A stretch of 64,000 nt of DNA, from the NCBI RefSeq assembly GCF_008831285.2, contig NC_045145.1, positions 14,134,802 through 14,198,801 of the forward strand, read 5' to 3'. Of the stretch, positions 48,047 to 61,214 are shown in pieces; the stretch's first letter is position 1; every line of letters begins with the position of its first letter. The notes beneath the pieces are model-generated. The model saw only the letters and a program-made list of their open reading frames with translations, did no database searches and had not been told where the DNA came from. Made by a program: the position numbers and the translations under genes. This DNA comes from Nymphaea colorata. Its lineage: Eukaryota; Streptophyta; Magnoliopsida; Nymphaeales; Nymphaeaceae.

Positions 48047-51000
48047 ATTTCAAATTAGAATCTTTGATGAAGGCGCCAAAGCGAGCCAATTCAACTATCA
48101 TGCGTACTCCACACTTTCAATTTAATGCTTCAAAACTCGGCAAACGATTTTCATGCTTTCTGGAAATATATTTTGACAAGATACTTCAAATCTTCAAGTT
48201 TTACAAGCGAAGGTGGTCAAGCATTTAATATGTTCATTCCAGAAATATATGCTTACTTTCATGTTTTGGCTTCAAATTTTGTTTCCGCACCATGATCCAG
48301 TTGGTCCTACATTTGCAACTTCGCTTCACTGTCCCGTCATTCTAGGCTTCGGCTGAACCATTTGTTTGACTTCTACCTGATCCAACCATGCTGAGGCTTG
48401 ACATCATAAGATCTGGGCCGGACAGCGGGGCCCTTCAGAGATCCTCATGTAATCTGGGCCATGTAAAAGTCGTGCTTTAATTGGATCAAGACCCATTCGT
48501 GCTGCTTCCTAAATTTGTTATAAGAAGTGGGATCAGAGCTGTTGAGCATGATTAAACGACAGGTTTGAGCCCTTTTGCTGCACTTGCATGGAGACTGACA
48601 AGGGGATCGGAGATGGGAATGCCATTACCGCTGAGGGTTTGATGACTCGAGACTCGGAACCTGTCATTCTTTAGGCTTTTCACACCAAGTGCATGTGCAT
48701 GTGTGTGTGTGCATAAGTCGAATTCGACCATCACCATAGCCATGTTCATACCAAGGTTTGGTTAACGGAACCAAAGCACCATTTTTTTTTTTCTTTCTTC
48801 TCGTGTTTCAAAAAAATGTGGATGCAAAGAGTAATCCATCTTACCAAACTAAAATTTTCTTAACAGCAATTAACTTAGTCCTTGTTTCCTGCCATTTGTA
48901 TGGCTGTCTCCGGGTGTTGGTTTCATGCTCGGTTAACTTTGAGTGTTGTATGCGAGGGGTCTCGGAACGGACTTTCGGTTTCTTTCATTCTCGGTCCTTT
49001 TAATTAACAATTTCCTAATCTTATAATATTGTACAGTCAAAAACTTGCCGTCTCTCATGAACCTCCTCAGGTTGTCATGTCATCAGATTAACTAAACACT
49101 AGATTGACATCTGCTGGACTAACTGCACGTACCAGATTATCTGAATAAACTGATGCTGAAAGTTATGAAGATGTACATCTGCATCTGCAACTTCAACGAC
49201 TTACCATTTTGGTCCAGTCTGTCTATCACCATTGATCGAGCAGCCTAGCAATGAAATGTGCCAGTAATCCAATGCAGACCGACATTCTGGGTTCCAAATG
49301 ACATGGCATTCAAAGCAATTCTGTTCGGCAAGAACTTAGGACTATCTTCAAGCATCAAGCAACCTGGCCAGGAAATGATGTGCTCATACAAAGCACTGCC
49401 GTTCGGGAAGAATGAAAGTGCAGCCGGATTGTCATCTTATCTGGGTGTTCTGACTGTCCAAACGAGATAAAAAAAAACACACACACACACAGCATTTCCG
49501 GTATTGAGGTATATAATGGAATCTAAAAATTGCCAATGCTTGATGTCTTATTTGGTGGTTGTTTCATAATTCCTACCCCATGTATGGACGTGTTTCTTTT
49601 TGCCCATATTTATCTAACTGTTTACTTTTGACTTTTTACCTTTTGCCATCCTTTACAACCACAATAAAAGCTGCCAATTTCTTCATTCAAACGACTACTT
49701 TTTGCACTTTCAGATACCATGTCTGGCTTTAACTTTCATTTTTTTAAAGTGATGAAAAGGCACCTCAGTCGCCCACTTGGAATTCATTGCTGACGACTAT
49801 GATTGGTGAGATATGAAATATTCCATTATATTAATTGACATTGAAAACCATCTGCCATTATTTATCATACTTAAAGGAGATCACATGTGCTCGAGCTTGT
49901 GCGCCCACATGCACATATCCTAAATGCATGCTCAGGCCTGTTATTGAGAAACGTACACTTTGTCTTTGCAGTGAATGACTTCTGCGATTTTCGTGGTCAT
50001 TCATGTACATGGTTTCTGTTCTCAACTTTAGCATTTTTGATAAATTTGGAGCTATTGGTATGCCAAAAATCAACCCATGTGAGCTCACTCCATTGCATGA
50101 AACTGCTCGTATACAGGACAGGAGCAGTCTGCTACTTGTACAATTTCGACCAGTCCTGGGAACTATTTGTTTGACAACTATACGTCAAGATACCAGGTCC
50201 ATCGGCGTTTCTAGTAACAAAATCATGGCTAGACGCACCATGGACATCTTGGATTTGGTTGCGGTTCCTGGCGTTGGTCACACCTGCCGTGGACCTATGG
50301 TTGGTGACCTCAGGCCTCTCACTTGTCATTCGCGAAACTGTCACTAGCCTTGCTGAAATTCTTTCATCTGGAGTATAAACTCTTCCTCCGAAATCTCTAA
50401 ATCAAACAATAGGTCATTGCTCAAGCCCCTTAACTGTCGCCGACTCAACGTTCGGAAGTCGTTTCAGATCCTTTTGTTTGGCCATGTGGAAGAAAGTAAA
50501 AGAAAAATTACATCAATGCTCCCAGCAAGGTCCCCTACTGCTCACCCCTGTTGTTCATTAAAGAATGAACGACGATTTTATAATCAGTCCTTGGAATCTA
50601 GCTCCCAATTGAGTAGGTATTCATTAGCGTCGTGGGCCATCTACGAGCATAGTCATTAAGTATTAGCTTTCTTGGTGTGACAAGTAATGCCAAACAAATG
50701 ACAAATGTGGCCCTTAAATTGTTCTATACAAGTTGGCCAACATTTAACTTAAACATTAACGTAATTTTCTCCAAGTTACCGATGGACTCTGTTTTTTCCT
50801 TCCTGCAAGCGCAGCAAAAGTGACGTCTACCAAAAAATTCCACAGAAGTCTTCTTTGGTCAAATGTTATGTTCTTCAGTTCTTGGTTCTTGAGAACATAA
50901 TGTTTTGTGTAAAACTTTCGGTTATGGTTCAAGAGCTGTCATTCTTTGAATCACGAAAGTGGAAAGGCAGATGGTTCCTGTCAGGAACCGTGGGTTCCAG

Positions 51001-51496
51001 TCACTAAAACAGATTTGGGCTTCTTCGACGCCCTTATCCCTGTAATGTCGATTCTTCAGGAAGTTAAACGACGGGATTCCTTGTTCCGTCGACGATTGCA
51101 GAATAGCAGCGCCCACAGAAAACAACCCTTTCATGTGAACTGCAAATCCAGCCTTCCCAAGATGGTAGTGTTCTTTCCCCATCTGCATTCAGTTTTACAG
51201 TAAAACCAAGAGGTCCTTCACAGATGGGGAGTAATAAACGCGATGATAAGATCTATCAACCAATGATGGCTGGCAGAATTGGTGCACATCGGCTTCCACT
51301 GGAAAGAGGCAGGGGCCCATAAAGAACTAACCGAATGACGGCTGACAGTGCGAGTAGACATGTAATGGTCCTTTCCCTTGATCTTTTTAATTAAAAAAAA
51401 GGTTTTTGAAAAGGCATTACGCACAGCAATTGAATACAACGGATGTAGGCGAATTCTCTCAGCTTTTTGTGAAGAAATTCAGTTTCTGTCGCCTAC
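48047..51496. other. Intergenic spacer
   Basis: No gene is supported. A partial duplication occurs around 49230-49430: related AAGCA-CTG-TTCGG-AAGAA segments at about 49313 and 49396. Open frames at 49858-50347 lie on both strands over the same bases and match nothing I know. Confidence 0.4.
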
Positions 51497-51730
51497 AAGG
51501 ATCACATTGCAATCAGCAGAAACTATTTAAGATCAACTGCTTGAATCACTATCTTTTTGTAAAGCAGTTACCAGGAGAGACAACTGTGCAATCAACAGAA
51601 AACATCTACGAGAAATTGCTTAATTCATTCGTTTTTTTCCCTTCTTCATAGCCGTTCCCCTGACGTCGATATGGATAACATCGCAATCAACAGAAAACAT
51701 GAAATATCAACTCTTCATATCAAATCCTTA
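51497..51730. repeat. Three diverged direct repeats, 79-95 bp apart
   Basis: GCAATCA(G/A)CAGAAA recurs at 51509, 51588 and 51683. Each copy is preceded by an A-CA(T/C/A)TG/CG-type segment. The first two are followed by a related T-AGA-T-CTTGAAT/GCTTAATTCA segment. Confidence 0.6.
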
Positions 51731-54700
51731 GCTCCCTGAATTATTAAAAAGAGAAACTCTAAAGAAAAAGATGATGAAGATGACGATGAAAGGCAAAAGT
51801 GATGTACACAAATAAGGTTACTGGTTCATTACTTTTGGTGAATTCTCAATCATGTGTACACTATCAGGAAAAGGAGAATTTTTCTTCCCAACAAACTTTG
51901 CGGCCTCATTTAGAGTTCAACGAGCCTCTGCACACCCCTGAAGTTCTAACTTCGCTGCATGTAGTAAATTCCCTGAACTACGTCACTCAAAGTGCATTTT
52001 CAAGACTGATGGGATGTGATGCGTATTCCACTCAGAAAGAACGATGCTTTCAGCTGATAGATGCCTTGGCCATGTGGAGCTTCTTCACCTGGTTTTGACT
52101 TCTTTGGAAAGGAACATAGCCATGAAATCTCCAGTTACAAGTTAGTTCCGCAGTAGAGAATCCACTACTGCAGAGAACTTTTCTAATAGATGCTATTATG
52201 CAAATTGGGTGTTAATTACTTGGATTGGGTGGTTTTATACAAGGAGCGAGTGCGTACTAGCTCTTCCCAACTTCTAACTGATGAGAAGATTGTTTTAGCT
52301 ATACGGTACCTTGAGAATCAGATACTTTGGCTTTGGGACTTTGAAAAGCAGCATCAATACTGTAGCAGTTTCAGCCTTTCAGGACCATAAGGCAATGTAG
52401 TGTTATTTTAGTCGTCTATTTCCTTTGCCGTCAAACCATACCGCGTTACAGTTTCTGCAATTCTTTCAGATATTGTGTTCTGCACGTAGAGACTTTCACA
52501 TCTGGTTAGGTGGACTGGAAGTGGGGGTTCAAGTTGCAGAACATGCTCAGAGTTTGATGCAGGAAACTTGCATTCTTGGCCACGAGATCTTCTCGATTAA
52601 AGGTCTGGAAATATAAATCACATTTAAGAACGACTGGCGAAATGGCAGTTACGACGTCATGACTTCATCTCCATCCAACCCTACTGGTAGTTTTCCTTTG
52701 TTAATATCAAGAATAACTCTGCCCACCTGGTAGCCAGAGTACTGGCCTCGGGGTTTTCCTCCCGATGCGATTAACAATGGCAGAGCTAGAAAATGAAAAT
52801 TTGAGAACGGCCATTGATATTATTTCTTTACGGACTTTAAGGAGGATTTGTTCATATTCTTTACACATCTTTCTTGGCTTAAATTGGTAAGCGCCAGCCT
52901 AACTCCAGTTTGCATATCAAAATTTTCTCCCTTGAAAGGAAAAGACGGAAAGAGCTGAGGTTGTAAGTTTTTTTTTTTTTAAAAAAAAGAAAAGAAAAGA
53001 AAAAACCCAATAATATTAGCTAGCAGGTCTCCAAGCCTAAACTTTATATTTCTCGGACAGTCTTTGTCCACTATGAACCCTAAAAAAGTGAAAATAATTG
53101 AACAAATTTGCTTCCGTGTTCAGTACCATCAATCATTTTTTTATGTGCGCGCTTGCGGCTAAGTTTGAAGTTTTTAACGCTTTTGGCCAAAATCAAACAA
53201 TTTAATAAGACCACTCTTATTTTGTCACGACTGGGAGCTTTCTAAAACTAATCTCTGCACATGCAGGGAAACCATTTCCTTGTTTCTTTTTTCCTTCGTT
53301 GCTACTATTGGCCATATGGGCAACAAGGATTCATCGTTTTCGCTCAAGCTCATGGACGGCACTCACATTATTTTAGGGTTCTGCTGTTCTACCACCCGAC
53401 ATCATTGCTCTCACCCCTTTATGGAGGGCAGCAATGGACACCCAATTGCCTTCCCTGCCAAGAGATTCTCAACCCTGGCAAAAATAGAATTTATACCCGA
53501 ATGACCAATTTAAATGTAAAGTTGAGATGGCAGGAAGCCAATCATCAAATGGGCAAAGGTGTTTTTAAGTCTGCTTTCTCCCCTCCTCTCTCTCACATGG
53601 CCACCTTGGTGTTTACCTACAGTACTTATGGTCACTGTCCTATCAGTCTGCAACTGCTTGAGGGTGCCAATAAGGGAAATCAAGAGAAGGGGGAAACGCC
53701 ATGATCCAGAAAGCTTGGGACCATGTGGGCGACACCTTGGATCTAAGATGTACTTCAGCTTGTGCTCTGGAGCAAGGACTTAGAAGAAGGTGATGAGTGG
53801 TGGTTTAGAGAAAGCATAAAGGCGAGAGACAATTTCATGACCAACCCATTTAAATGCTTTGCCGAGTATTTAAGCCCTCAAGTGTACCTGTTGATGATGA
53901 CAATGACGTTGATGAGATCTTGAAACAATTACTGCGCAAATTAAATATCATTGCTTTTCTTTTTCCCCTTCCGCTGCCCAATAAAATCATGTCCTGGTTG
54001 CAGATTTTACGATTATAAATGGCCATGTGATCAATAAGCCCAAGTCGAGTGGATCGACATGGTTTAAAAGCTGGATCAACTTTTTGCTGCATCTCATTCA
54101 CCGAAGAATTGGCTTCGACTCCACAAGATGCCCAAACCTTGAGACATCAAATCAGCCGGTGGTGAGAGGCTAACCACATGTAGAACCAGTCCTTTTCCTA
54201 TTTCATTTTCAACAGTGAACTTGTGGGCCACCGCCATGGGCAGTGAGTAATTGAATGGAAATTGAAGTTGGAAAACTTTGCACCAATAAACAAATGAAGA
54301 GAGAAAAGAAAACTTAGGTCCACACACCTAGTGCCAGCACCCTGCCCTTTGGACAATGACATCTCAGTTGTCCCTGCTAACTCAATTTCTAGGCCCATCT
54401 TTTCCACACTGATGTCTCATGGACCTAATTGAAGGGCAGAAGTCCCATCCCCCACCTTGATCCATTGAAAAAAGCGATCTTGAAGCTTTTCCCCTTCCCT
54501 GTTTTTCAATGACTCTGACTCCTGCAACAAGATAATTGCCTAGGTTACTGAATGTGCTCCTGACAAAGTGCTGCAGATCAGATGGTCTGTAAGATTGATG
54601 ACTTAAGCCTCCACCCAAAAAAGGTTGAAGCCTGCCAACACTTAGTATCATGACAGCCAAAAAGAAAAAATAATAAAAGTTGAGAATTATCATCGCCATT

Positions 54701-57700
54701 TGCACCCATATTAAGGATAAAGTACAGGTTTCTGATTTGCCCCTTTTCCTTGTCTTTTCATATCACAGGAGTAGGAAGGGAAACGGCCAGGACTCAGGTC
54801 GGATGTAGTAATCGCCGAGTCTAAACTAATCGGATTTGGAGTCAGACAAAATCAACCAAAACAGGATTTAGATCCCACAATAACTTCTATGCATGATGCA
54901 GAGATTCAGGTATAAAACTCATTACCAATGCAACTCTCAACTGTTTTTAGAGGTCAATAGACGTGTTGATATATTTGGGCATGCATGTGGACAAGTCAAG
55001 CATGAAAAGCACTGAGGACCATTAATCTATATGTATATGTATATATATATACATCAGCCTGTTGACTAGGTGGAGCTAGCTGTGAATGGGGGCCTAGATC
55101 AAATGCCAGCTTGTGTAAGAACTGTAAAATATTTTCCAATTTAAGATGGATAAAAGGCCGCGGTGAAGACACTATATCGGTTGAGCCGGTGAGATCAACA
55201 TTAAATGAGAGAGAGAGAGAGAGAGATTGTCAGTGACTTCACACATGCTATTCTTGACAAGCAAACGGCACCTAAACTTGGGCAGACGTACTGGTTGAGT
55301 TTGGCTTTCACTGGCCACACATTTTTAAATTGAATATGCACGTCCCTTTCCTCAAAGGACCTAATCTATGAAGTTGCTGAGATAAACAGTCGGATGAAAA
55401 TTTTGTAACAAGAACCAAAATCTAGGATAAAATTGACCGGTTCCCTCTTCCCTTGTCTTCCTTTCAAGGATACGTAAGATACGTCCATCTTCTTCCCTAG
55501 CAAGCAAAAGATTATGGAAGATCTGGAATTCCCAAACACTGTGCAAGGAAAATCTCTACCTGGCGTCAGATATTTCATGCAGGCAGGAGAACCATATTCC
55601 GTTCGTTGGCAAGAAAAAGTTTCGAAGGAAAGAAACATAAAAACCCGTATCCAAAAGGACTAGGCACAGTCGATCAGACGGGTTTGAGTCGAGACCTTGA
55701 AGTCGATCGAAGTGGGTGCGTGCCAAGTGAGCCTGTCTGTGATCAAGATTTCATGCATACCTGGTCTGTTGGTTAATTAAGGCAAAGACTTCAAGCAGAA
55801 GGAGGCGGAGAGTAGTTTCACATCGCGGACACTCAAGGAGGGTCGCAATCAATGTGTCACGTCTCGATCCGCAATAGAAGGGGTTGGTGGCTTCTCCTTA
55901 TTAATGATATATATCAAAAACAAGGGGCCTTCTAAACCACGCCTATTGCACCCAGCGATTCGCTGACATCAACTCGAATCTCTCATCTCTCTTGATCCCT
56001 TCTCACACTCTTTACCTCAAACTCCTCTCCCTCACTTCTTTTCTTCCTTATAAAAATTTGGACACCAAAAAGAAAGAAGGATGCAAAGAGACTCCCCATT
56101 AGAAACAACATTTCAAACCAAGGCTTAATATAATCGAGCAAGTTTTATCGATAACATCCCGGATCACAAATTGGCCCCTGTGTTTCAATTATTCAAAACA
56201 GGTATTGTATTACACTGAAAAAACATTGCAAAATTTTCTCCAAATCATTGTAATGATTTAGCCTATTTGCTTGAGGGGTTTCATTTTTTTTTTTTCCTTA
56301 AAATGGTCGGTGTCGACGGCTGAGCTTTTTAGACTTTTCCACGCTGCTGCGGGGGTTCAAGTGGCTATGACTTATGATACCTTATTGTACCGACAGAGCT
56401 TTTGTTTTGTTTTTTCACCTTTTAATTAGTTTAAAGTAGCTTGAATATAAATAGAGAAAATAAGCCGATGTGGGTCAATGGCCATCAACCGATACGTTGC
56501 ACCTTTCAGCAGAACCGATACGCCAATATTGACAACAATGGAATTTTTAGACACTGTTTGAGTAGAAAGAATCAGGAGCTTTGTGAGACAAGGCGATCGA
56601 TCCTTCAAAATAAAAGTGGCGACCAGACAAAAATGTTAAATGGATGGAGGGCAAAATTGAGAAATAATTCTAGTCGGGCCAATTAGCAATAGAGTCCCCA
56701 CTTACAATATCATATACGAACAATTTGCATAAAGACAATTTCATGCTCAGAAGTTCGGCTAATTCGAGCTCATGCTCAGCACTTCATTTAATTTTTCAAA
56801 TTTATGTTTTTTGTTGCGCACTTTTGTTTTCCTTCGTTGTTTTGGTTTGTTTTCCTTTCATTCTTTCATGTCTTCGTTCGTAGGGTTTATTAGTTCGAGC
56901 TCTGAGGCCGCATTCATCAACAACGGAAATGCTATTTGCTCTAAAATGGTTTTGATTACTGATCAAACGCAATTTAAGTTGGTTGTCTTTACTTGGAGAG
57001 TTTGGTCAGGTCAATCTAGTAAACAATTAAAGACATGGATTCAATTTTAAGATCATTTTTCGGCTCACGTTAATCTTAAGCCAAGATATACGGTAAATAG
57101 CAAGTGATGCTTTATAGGCCGTTTTTTCGGAATAAAATTATATGTTCGTGCCTGAACACATGAATTGTGGATAGTCTTGCACCTCAAAAAAGAAGACCCC
57201 AACGTAGGGGCAAAAATGGAAAGTAAGAATGACTGAAGCACTCTTTTTATTTTTCTTTTTGAAAATGACCAAATACTCCTTCCACAAAACCATAACACCA
57301 GGCTCCCGAAGCTCTCTTGCTTTTAAATCTTGAATCGCCAAGAGGTTCTTTCGCGTAATAACCCATTAACATGAAGGGCTTTTCAAAAAAACCCACAAAT
57401 AGCAGCCAGCCCTGAGCCCACCTATAGGGGGATTTATGAAGGGCTGTTCAACTTTTTCAGAATTGACATTTAAAGGTTGGTTAGCAAAATAATTCTCAAA
57501 CTGCATCAGTGTTAACAGAATATGTTATAAGTAGCATCGAAACGTATGAAAGTACCTTTTCACAAAGTGTACCTCAACTACTGTAAGCAACTTTAGCCTT
57601 TTTTGCTAAATAATTTCAATGCGAATTCTGGCCCTTTTAGCCTCCAGTCGAAGTTGATTAATTGCTTCCCTACCGCTTAAACGATCGTTGTCATCACAGC

Positions 57701-59132
57701 AAGCAACACAGTCCAGTCTGACAAATTGATTGATAATTTGGCTTCGCTTCCTGTGGAGACGATGAACATAAACAAAACTCATCATCATCCGCAATCTTCT
57801 GTCCAGCAAGCAATAGCCTTGAAATTGTCAGTTGATTTCTTACTGCCATTGATCTTAGGAGCTGCACCACTGTTTAACTTCACTTGAATCTCACAGGCAT
57901 TTTGGTTTTGGTTTGGTTTGTTTCTGTTTGTACCCAACTTGTTGGTGTCAGCTGCAAGCACCGCCTTGAGCTTCATTCAATGGAATACTGATATGGTCTA
58001 AGCAAGGTTTCGGCGGTTGAAAAAATGGCAGCAGCAGAAGCAGCTAAAACCATGGTTTCGGTGATAAATTTATGATAAAAATGTGTAGAATAACAAGTGG
58101 AGAAACTGGATATGCCATGTTTGATGTGGGCGATAGAAGATTGCTATCTATCATGACGAGAACATCCCAAAAAAAGCTTCGGACAGAGTAGAGAAAAATT
58201 CATCGACGACTGCGAACAAATGAATGGCCTGGGGTAAGAATGCAGAAAGCATCTCAAAAAAAAAAAGAATGCACAGCAGAAACAGAAAAACAAATCAAAA
58301 ACTACTCTAACTACGAAAACCCCAAGAGAAAAAGCAAATCAACATGGTTTTTTTGCTTTTTCCTTTTGAGAGACGTGACGAAGGAAGAAGAAAAACAAAT
58401 TGAATGTAAAGGGGAAAAAGTTGAACATTTAACCAAGTAGTCAGGGAAACAAACACAAAAGTTTTAAGAGCGAGAAAAGGCAAAGCAAAACAAAGTCACA
58501 AAGAAAGAGAAACAGAGGAGCGAATATCTGCTTCTTCCGTGTTAGCTCTTCCTCTTCCTAAGAAACCGAGAGATACAAAGCAATGAAGATCTAGCTCTCC
58601 TCCTCCTCCTTTTTCCCTGCCACTTTAAAATTCCTTTTTGACGCCCACTTTGTTTTTTTCTTCTTCTTTTTTTTTTTTTGTGACTGGTAAAGAGAGAAAT
58701 GTGGAGAGAAGGGCATGCTTGTCAATCTTTTAGGCTAAAGGGAGTGAATTTGTGAAAAGTCAAAAGTTGAGCGTTCTTTTGTAAATCGCCTTAAAGTTTA
58801 TTATCCATTTGTAATTCCAAAAGCTAAGCACAGACAGAGAGGGAGAGAGAGAATTCATTTGGAATGAATTTGGCTGCATTTCATTTAGCAGCCTCTCCAG
58901 AACAAGTCTAGCGCTTAACCACTCAAATCAGATTTGTAACCCGTTGCTGAAGCCCATGTAAGGTTTATTTAAAGGGAGCCGTGAGTGGCGATATAATAGT
59001 AATACGGAGAGTGAGAGAGAGAGAGAGAGAGGGGTGCTAGATGTGTTTGTAAATACTTTTGTTTTGATGCTTTTCTTTCTTTACTAGTTTCCACTCGGCA
59101 TCTTCGTCTTCTACAAGAAGGCAGATCTGAGA
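51731..59132. other. Gene-poor interval and HD-Zip promoter region
   Basis: I find no defensible gene. (GA)n tracts occur at about 55207-55226 and 59012-59031, the latter about 480 bases before the HD-Zip start codon. At 57600-58060 on the minus strand three frames are open over the same bases, and I could not choose between them. Confidence 0.4.
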
Positions 59133-59195
59133 ATGATCTCCTCTGCTCCAAGAGCAAGAAGATTGTTAATGGTGAGTAGCTTCTTGAGTCAATGA
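59133..59195 (+). other. Possible upstream ORF or 5'-UTR intron donor of the HD-Zip gene
   Basis: An ATG opens a 20-codon frame (MISSAPRARRLLM...) that stops about 310 bases before the HD-Zip start. Inside it, TTAATG|GTGAGT is a strong splice-donor match. If the leader is spliced there, to an acceptor near the CT-rich tract at 59437-59462, most of this frame would be split. Which applies depends on the transcription start, which I cannot see. Confidence 0.3.
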
Positions 59196-59507
59196 TCTTT
59201 CCTCTTTCTCCTCTCCCCGTGATGGGTACTGAAGGAGAAGAGGCAGGAGACAAGAAGCAGGATGGAGAAGCCATCTGGAAGTCCTTGAACCTTCCCAAGG
59301 ATTTCTGCAATTTTCGGCTCTGGCTGTTCTCGTAAGGTGCTCTCTACATGGCCTTCCAACACTAGAAGTAATCTCCGTCTCCCACCCGGCAACCTAGAAA
59401 GAGAAAAAGGCACTCCTGGTTGCACTCCTCCTCCTCCTCTCTCTCTCTCTCTCTCTCTTTCTGCACTCTCTACGTACATACAGATACCTATATATTTGTC
59501 AACAGCC

Positions 59508-61214
59508 ATGAAAAGGATGGAAAACTCGGACTCTTTGGGGGGTCTGCTTCCTATATGTCCAACTTCAGGTTGGTAAAATTTTCCTTGTTTAATTCATTCC
59601 CGGCCTACTCTTTTCATCTTCTATACAACATCTTCGAGCTATTGGGATAGCGGTTTATGTGATTATTCATATGGGTTGTTCTGTTTTTCTGTTCTGGTGG
59701 GGATGGAATGATCCTTCTTGTAGAAGAGAAGAATGGAGGAGGTGGAAGCAGCTACAGCAGGAGCTTCCAAAGCATCTTGGATGGTTTCGACGAGGATGAT
59801 TGCAGTGAGGAAGGGGGTCGGATTCAGGAAAAGAAGAGACGCCTGACAGTGGATCAGGTGAAGGCCTTGGAGAAGAACTTCGAGTTGGAGAACAAGCTCG
59901 AACCTGAGAGGAAAGTGAAGCTTGCTCAGGAGTTAGGCCTACAGCCCAGGCAGGTTGCAGTGTGGTTCCAGAACAGGAGAGCCCGCTGGAAAACGAAGCA
60001 ATTAGAGAGAGACTACAGCACACTCAAAGCAGACTATGAGACTCTCAAGGCCAGCTACGAGTCCCTTCAGAAGGAAAAGGAATCTCTCGTGCAAGAGGTA
60101 AACGACCAGCACCGGGCAGAAATGAACACCGAGTCTTTAGTTTGATTGAGATCAACATGAATTTGAGCTTAGGATTGTGGACATAACCCTGAAGTCGAAT
60201 AGCTATAAAGGAAGCAAGCTTCTCTTTGAGCTGGGACAAGTAAAATAGTTTTGATTTATACATACATGAAAACTCTCTCATAAGCAGAGAAAGCGGAGAA
60301 CTAAGTTCTCCTTTTTATCGGGATCACCATTAGAAACTTTAATTTTGCAAGACAATTGACAAACTCTAGTCTCGAAAGACCAAAACACGAGGAAATTGTT
60401 TCCTTGGGATCATTAAGAAATTCATATTTGTAGCCAGACTCTGGAACCCCAACTTGTCAAACCCCTAAAGGTAGAACAGACATGGCCTCCTTTTTCCTTC
60501 TTCTTGGGATCACTCATACCTGATTTTCCAAGCAATCTTTAAGACCCCAAGTCCATAAATATACAGAACTTAGCATTTTGCAAGAAACCAACTTATCCGT
60601 TTCTTGGTATCACCAGCGTCAGCATTAATTTTCTCATCTTTTATGGCTTATGCCTTGTTTGCTGACCAACTCAGGTGAGAGAGCTAAAAGAAAAACTAGA
60701 GGAGACGGGCATCGTCACGAGGGACTCAGAAAGCCAGCAAGAGGAAATTGAAATGATCGGTGAGGCGGAGGTCAGAGCAACAGAACAGAGCAACCATAAA
60801 AACAGCAACATTATGCTGGTAAATGAATCTGCAGAGAGGAGCAACTCCATCGATCAGAAGCCCAGCATCGTTACTAGTCCTCCTAATGCTGCCATCTTCA
60901 ACGATGTCAAGGATGGCTCAGATGATAGCGACTCCAGCGCGATACTAAACGATGATAATAGTCCTCACAGGCCCATCGTCGCAGCCGAGCTCTTCCCTCA
61001 GCAGTTCATCAACCAGCCATCGAAATTCAACTTCTCTGTGGCTCCCTCGCCATCATCGCAATCACCATCCTCTTCTTCCTTGTCCTCCCACAAAACCTTC
61101 CATCAGTTCCTCAGGATGGAAGAGCACAACTTTCTGAACTCCGAGGAGTCTTGCAACTTCTTCAATTACGAGCAGCCCCCAACTATGCCATGGTACTACG
61201 ACCAATGGACGTGA
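59508..61214 (+). CDS. HD-Zip class I homeodomain-leucine zipper transcription factor (ATHB5/6/16-like)
   Basis: Three exons (59508-59568, 59724-60097, 60675-61214) encode 324 residues. HD-Zip I proteins dimerise through the zipper and bind CAATNATTG-type sites in the nucleus, commonly in drought, abscisic acid and light responses. [20 protein letters not shown] resembles the conserved start of the ATHB6/16 group. An acidic stretch (43-52) precedes the homeodomain (about 56-112), with [19 protein letters not shown] and helix 3 [16 protein letters not shown]. The adjoining zipper has leucines at 114, 121, 128, 135, 142 and 149; intron 2 falls inside it, so the last repeat comes from exon 3. 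The C-terminal half is Ser/Asn-rich and ends MPWYYDQWT, the aromatic activation-type motif typical of this class. Intron phases are 1 and 0, and every key DNA-contact residue of the WFQNRR helix is intact. Subgroup placement is by resemblance. Confidence 0.95.
60320..60640. repeat. Diverged repeats inside HD-Zip intron 2
   Basis: The motif TTGGGATCA(C/T), or a close variant (ATCGGGATCACC, TTGGTATCACC), recurs at 60320, 60406, 60506 and 60606. Nearby are recurring TTTTGCAAGA-type segments. The roughly 100-bp spacing suggests an old tandem array. Confidence 0.4.

Noticed and set aside
57600-58060. Possible small minus-strand genes (three overlapping frames, including a 51-codon frame at 57849-57694)
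   Set aside because: All three frames are partly open and none joins cleanly by splice phase or matches a family, so no choice can be justified.
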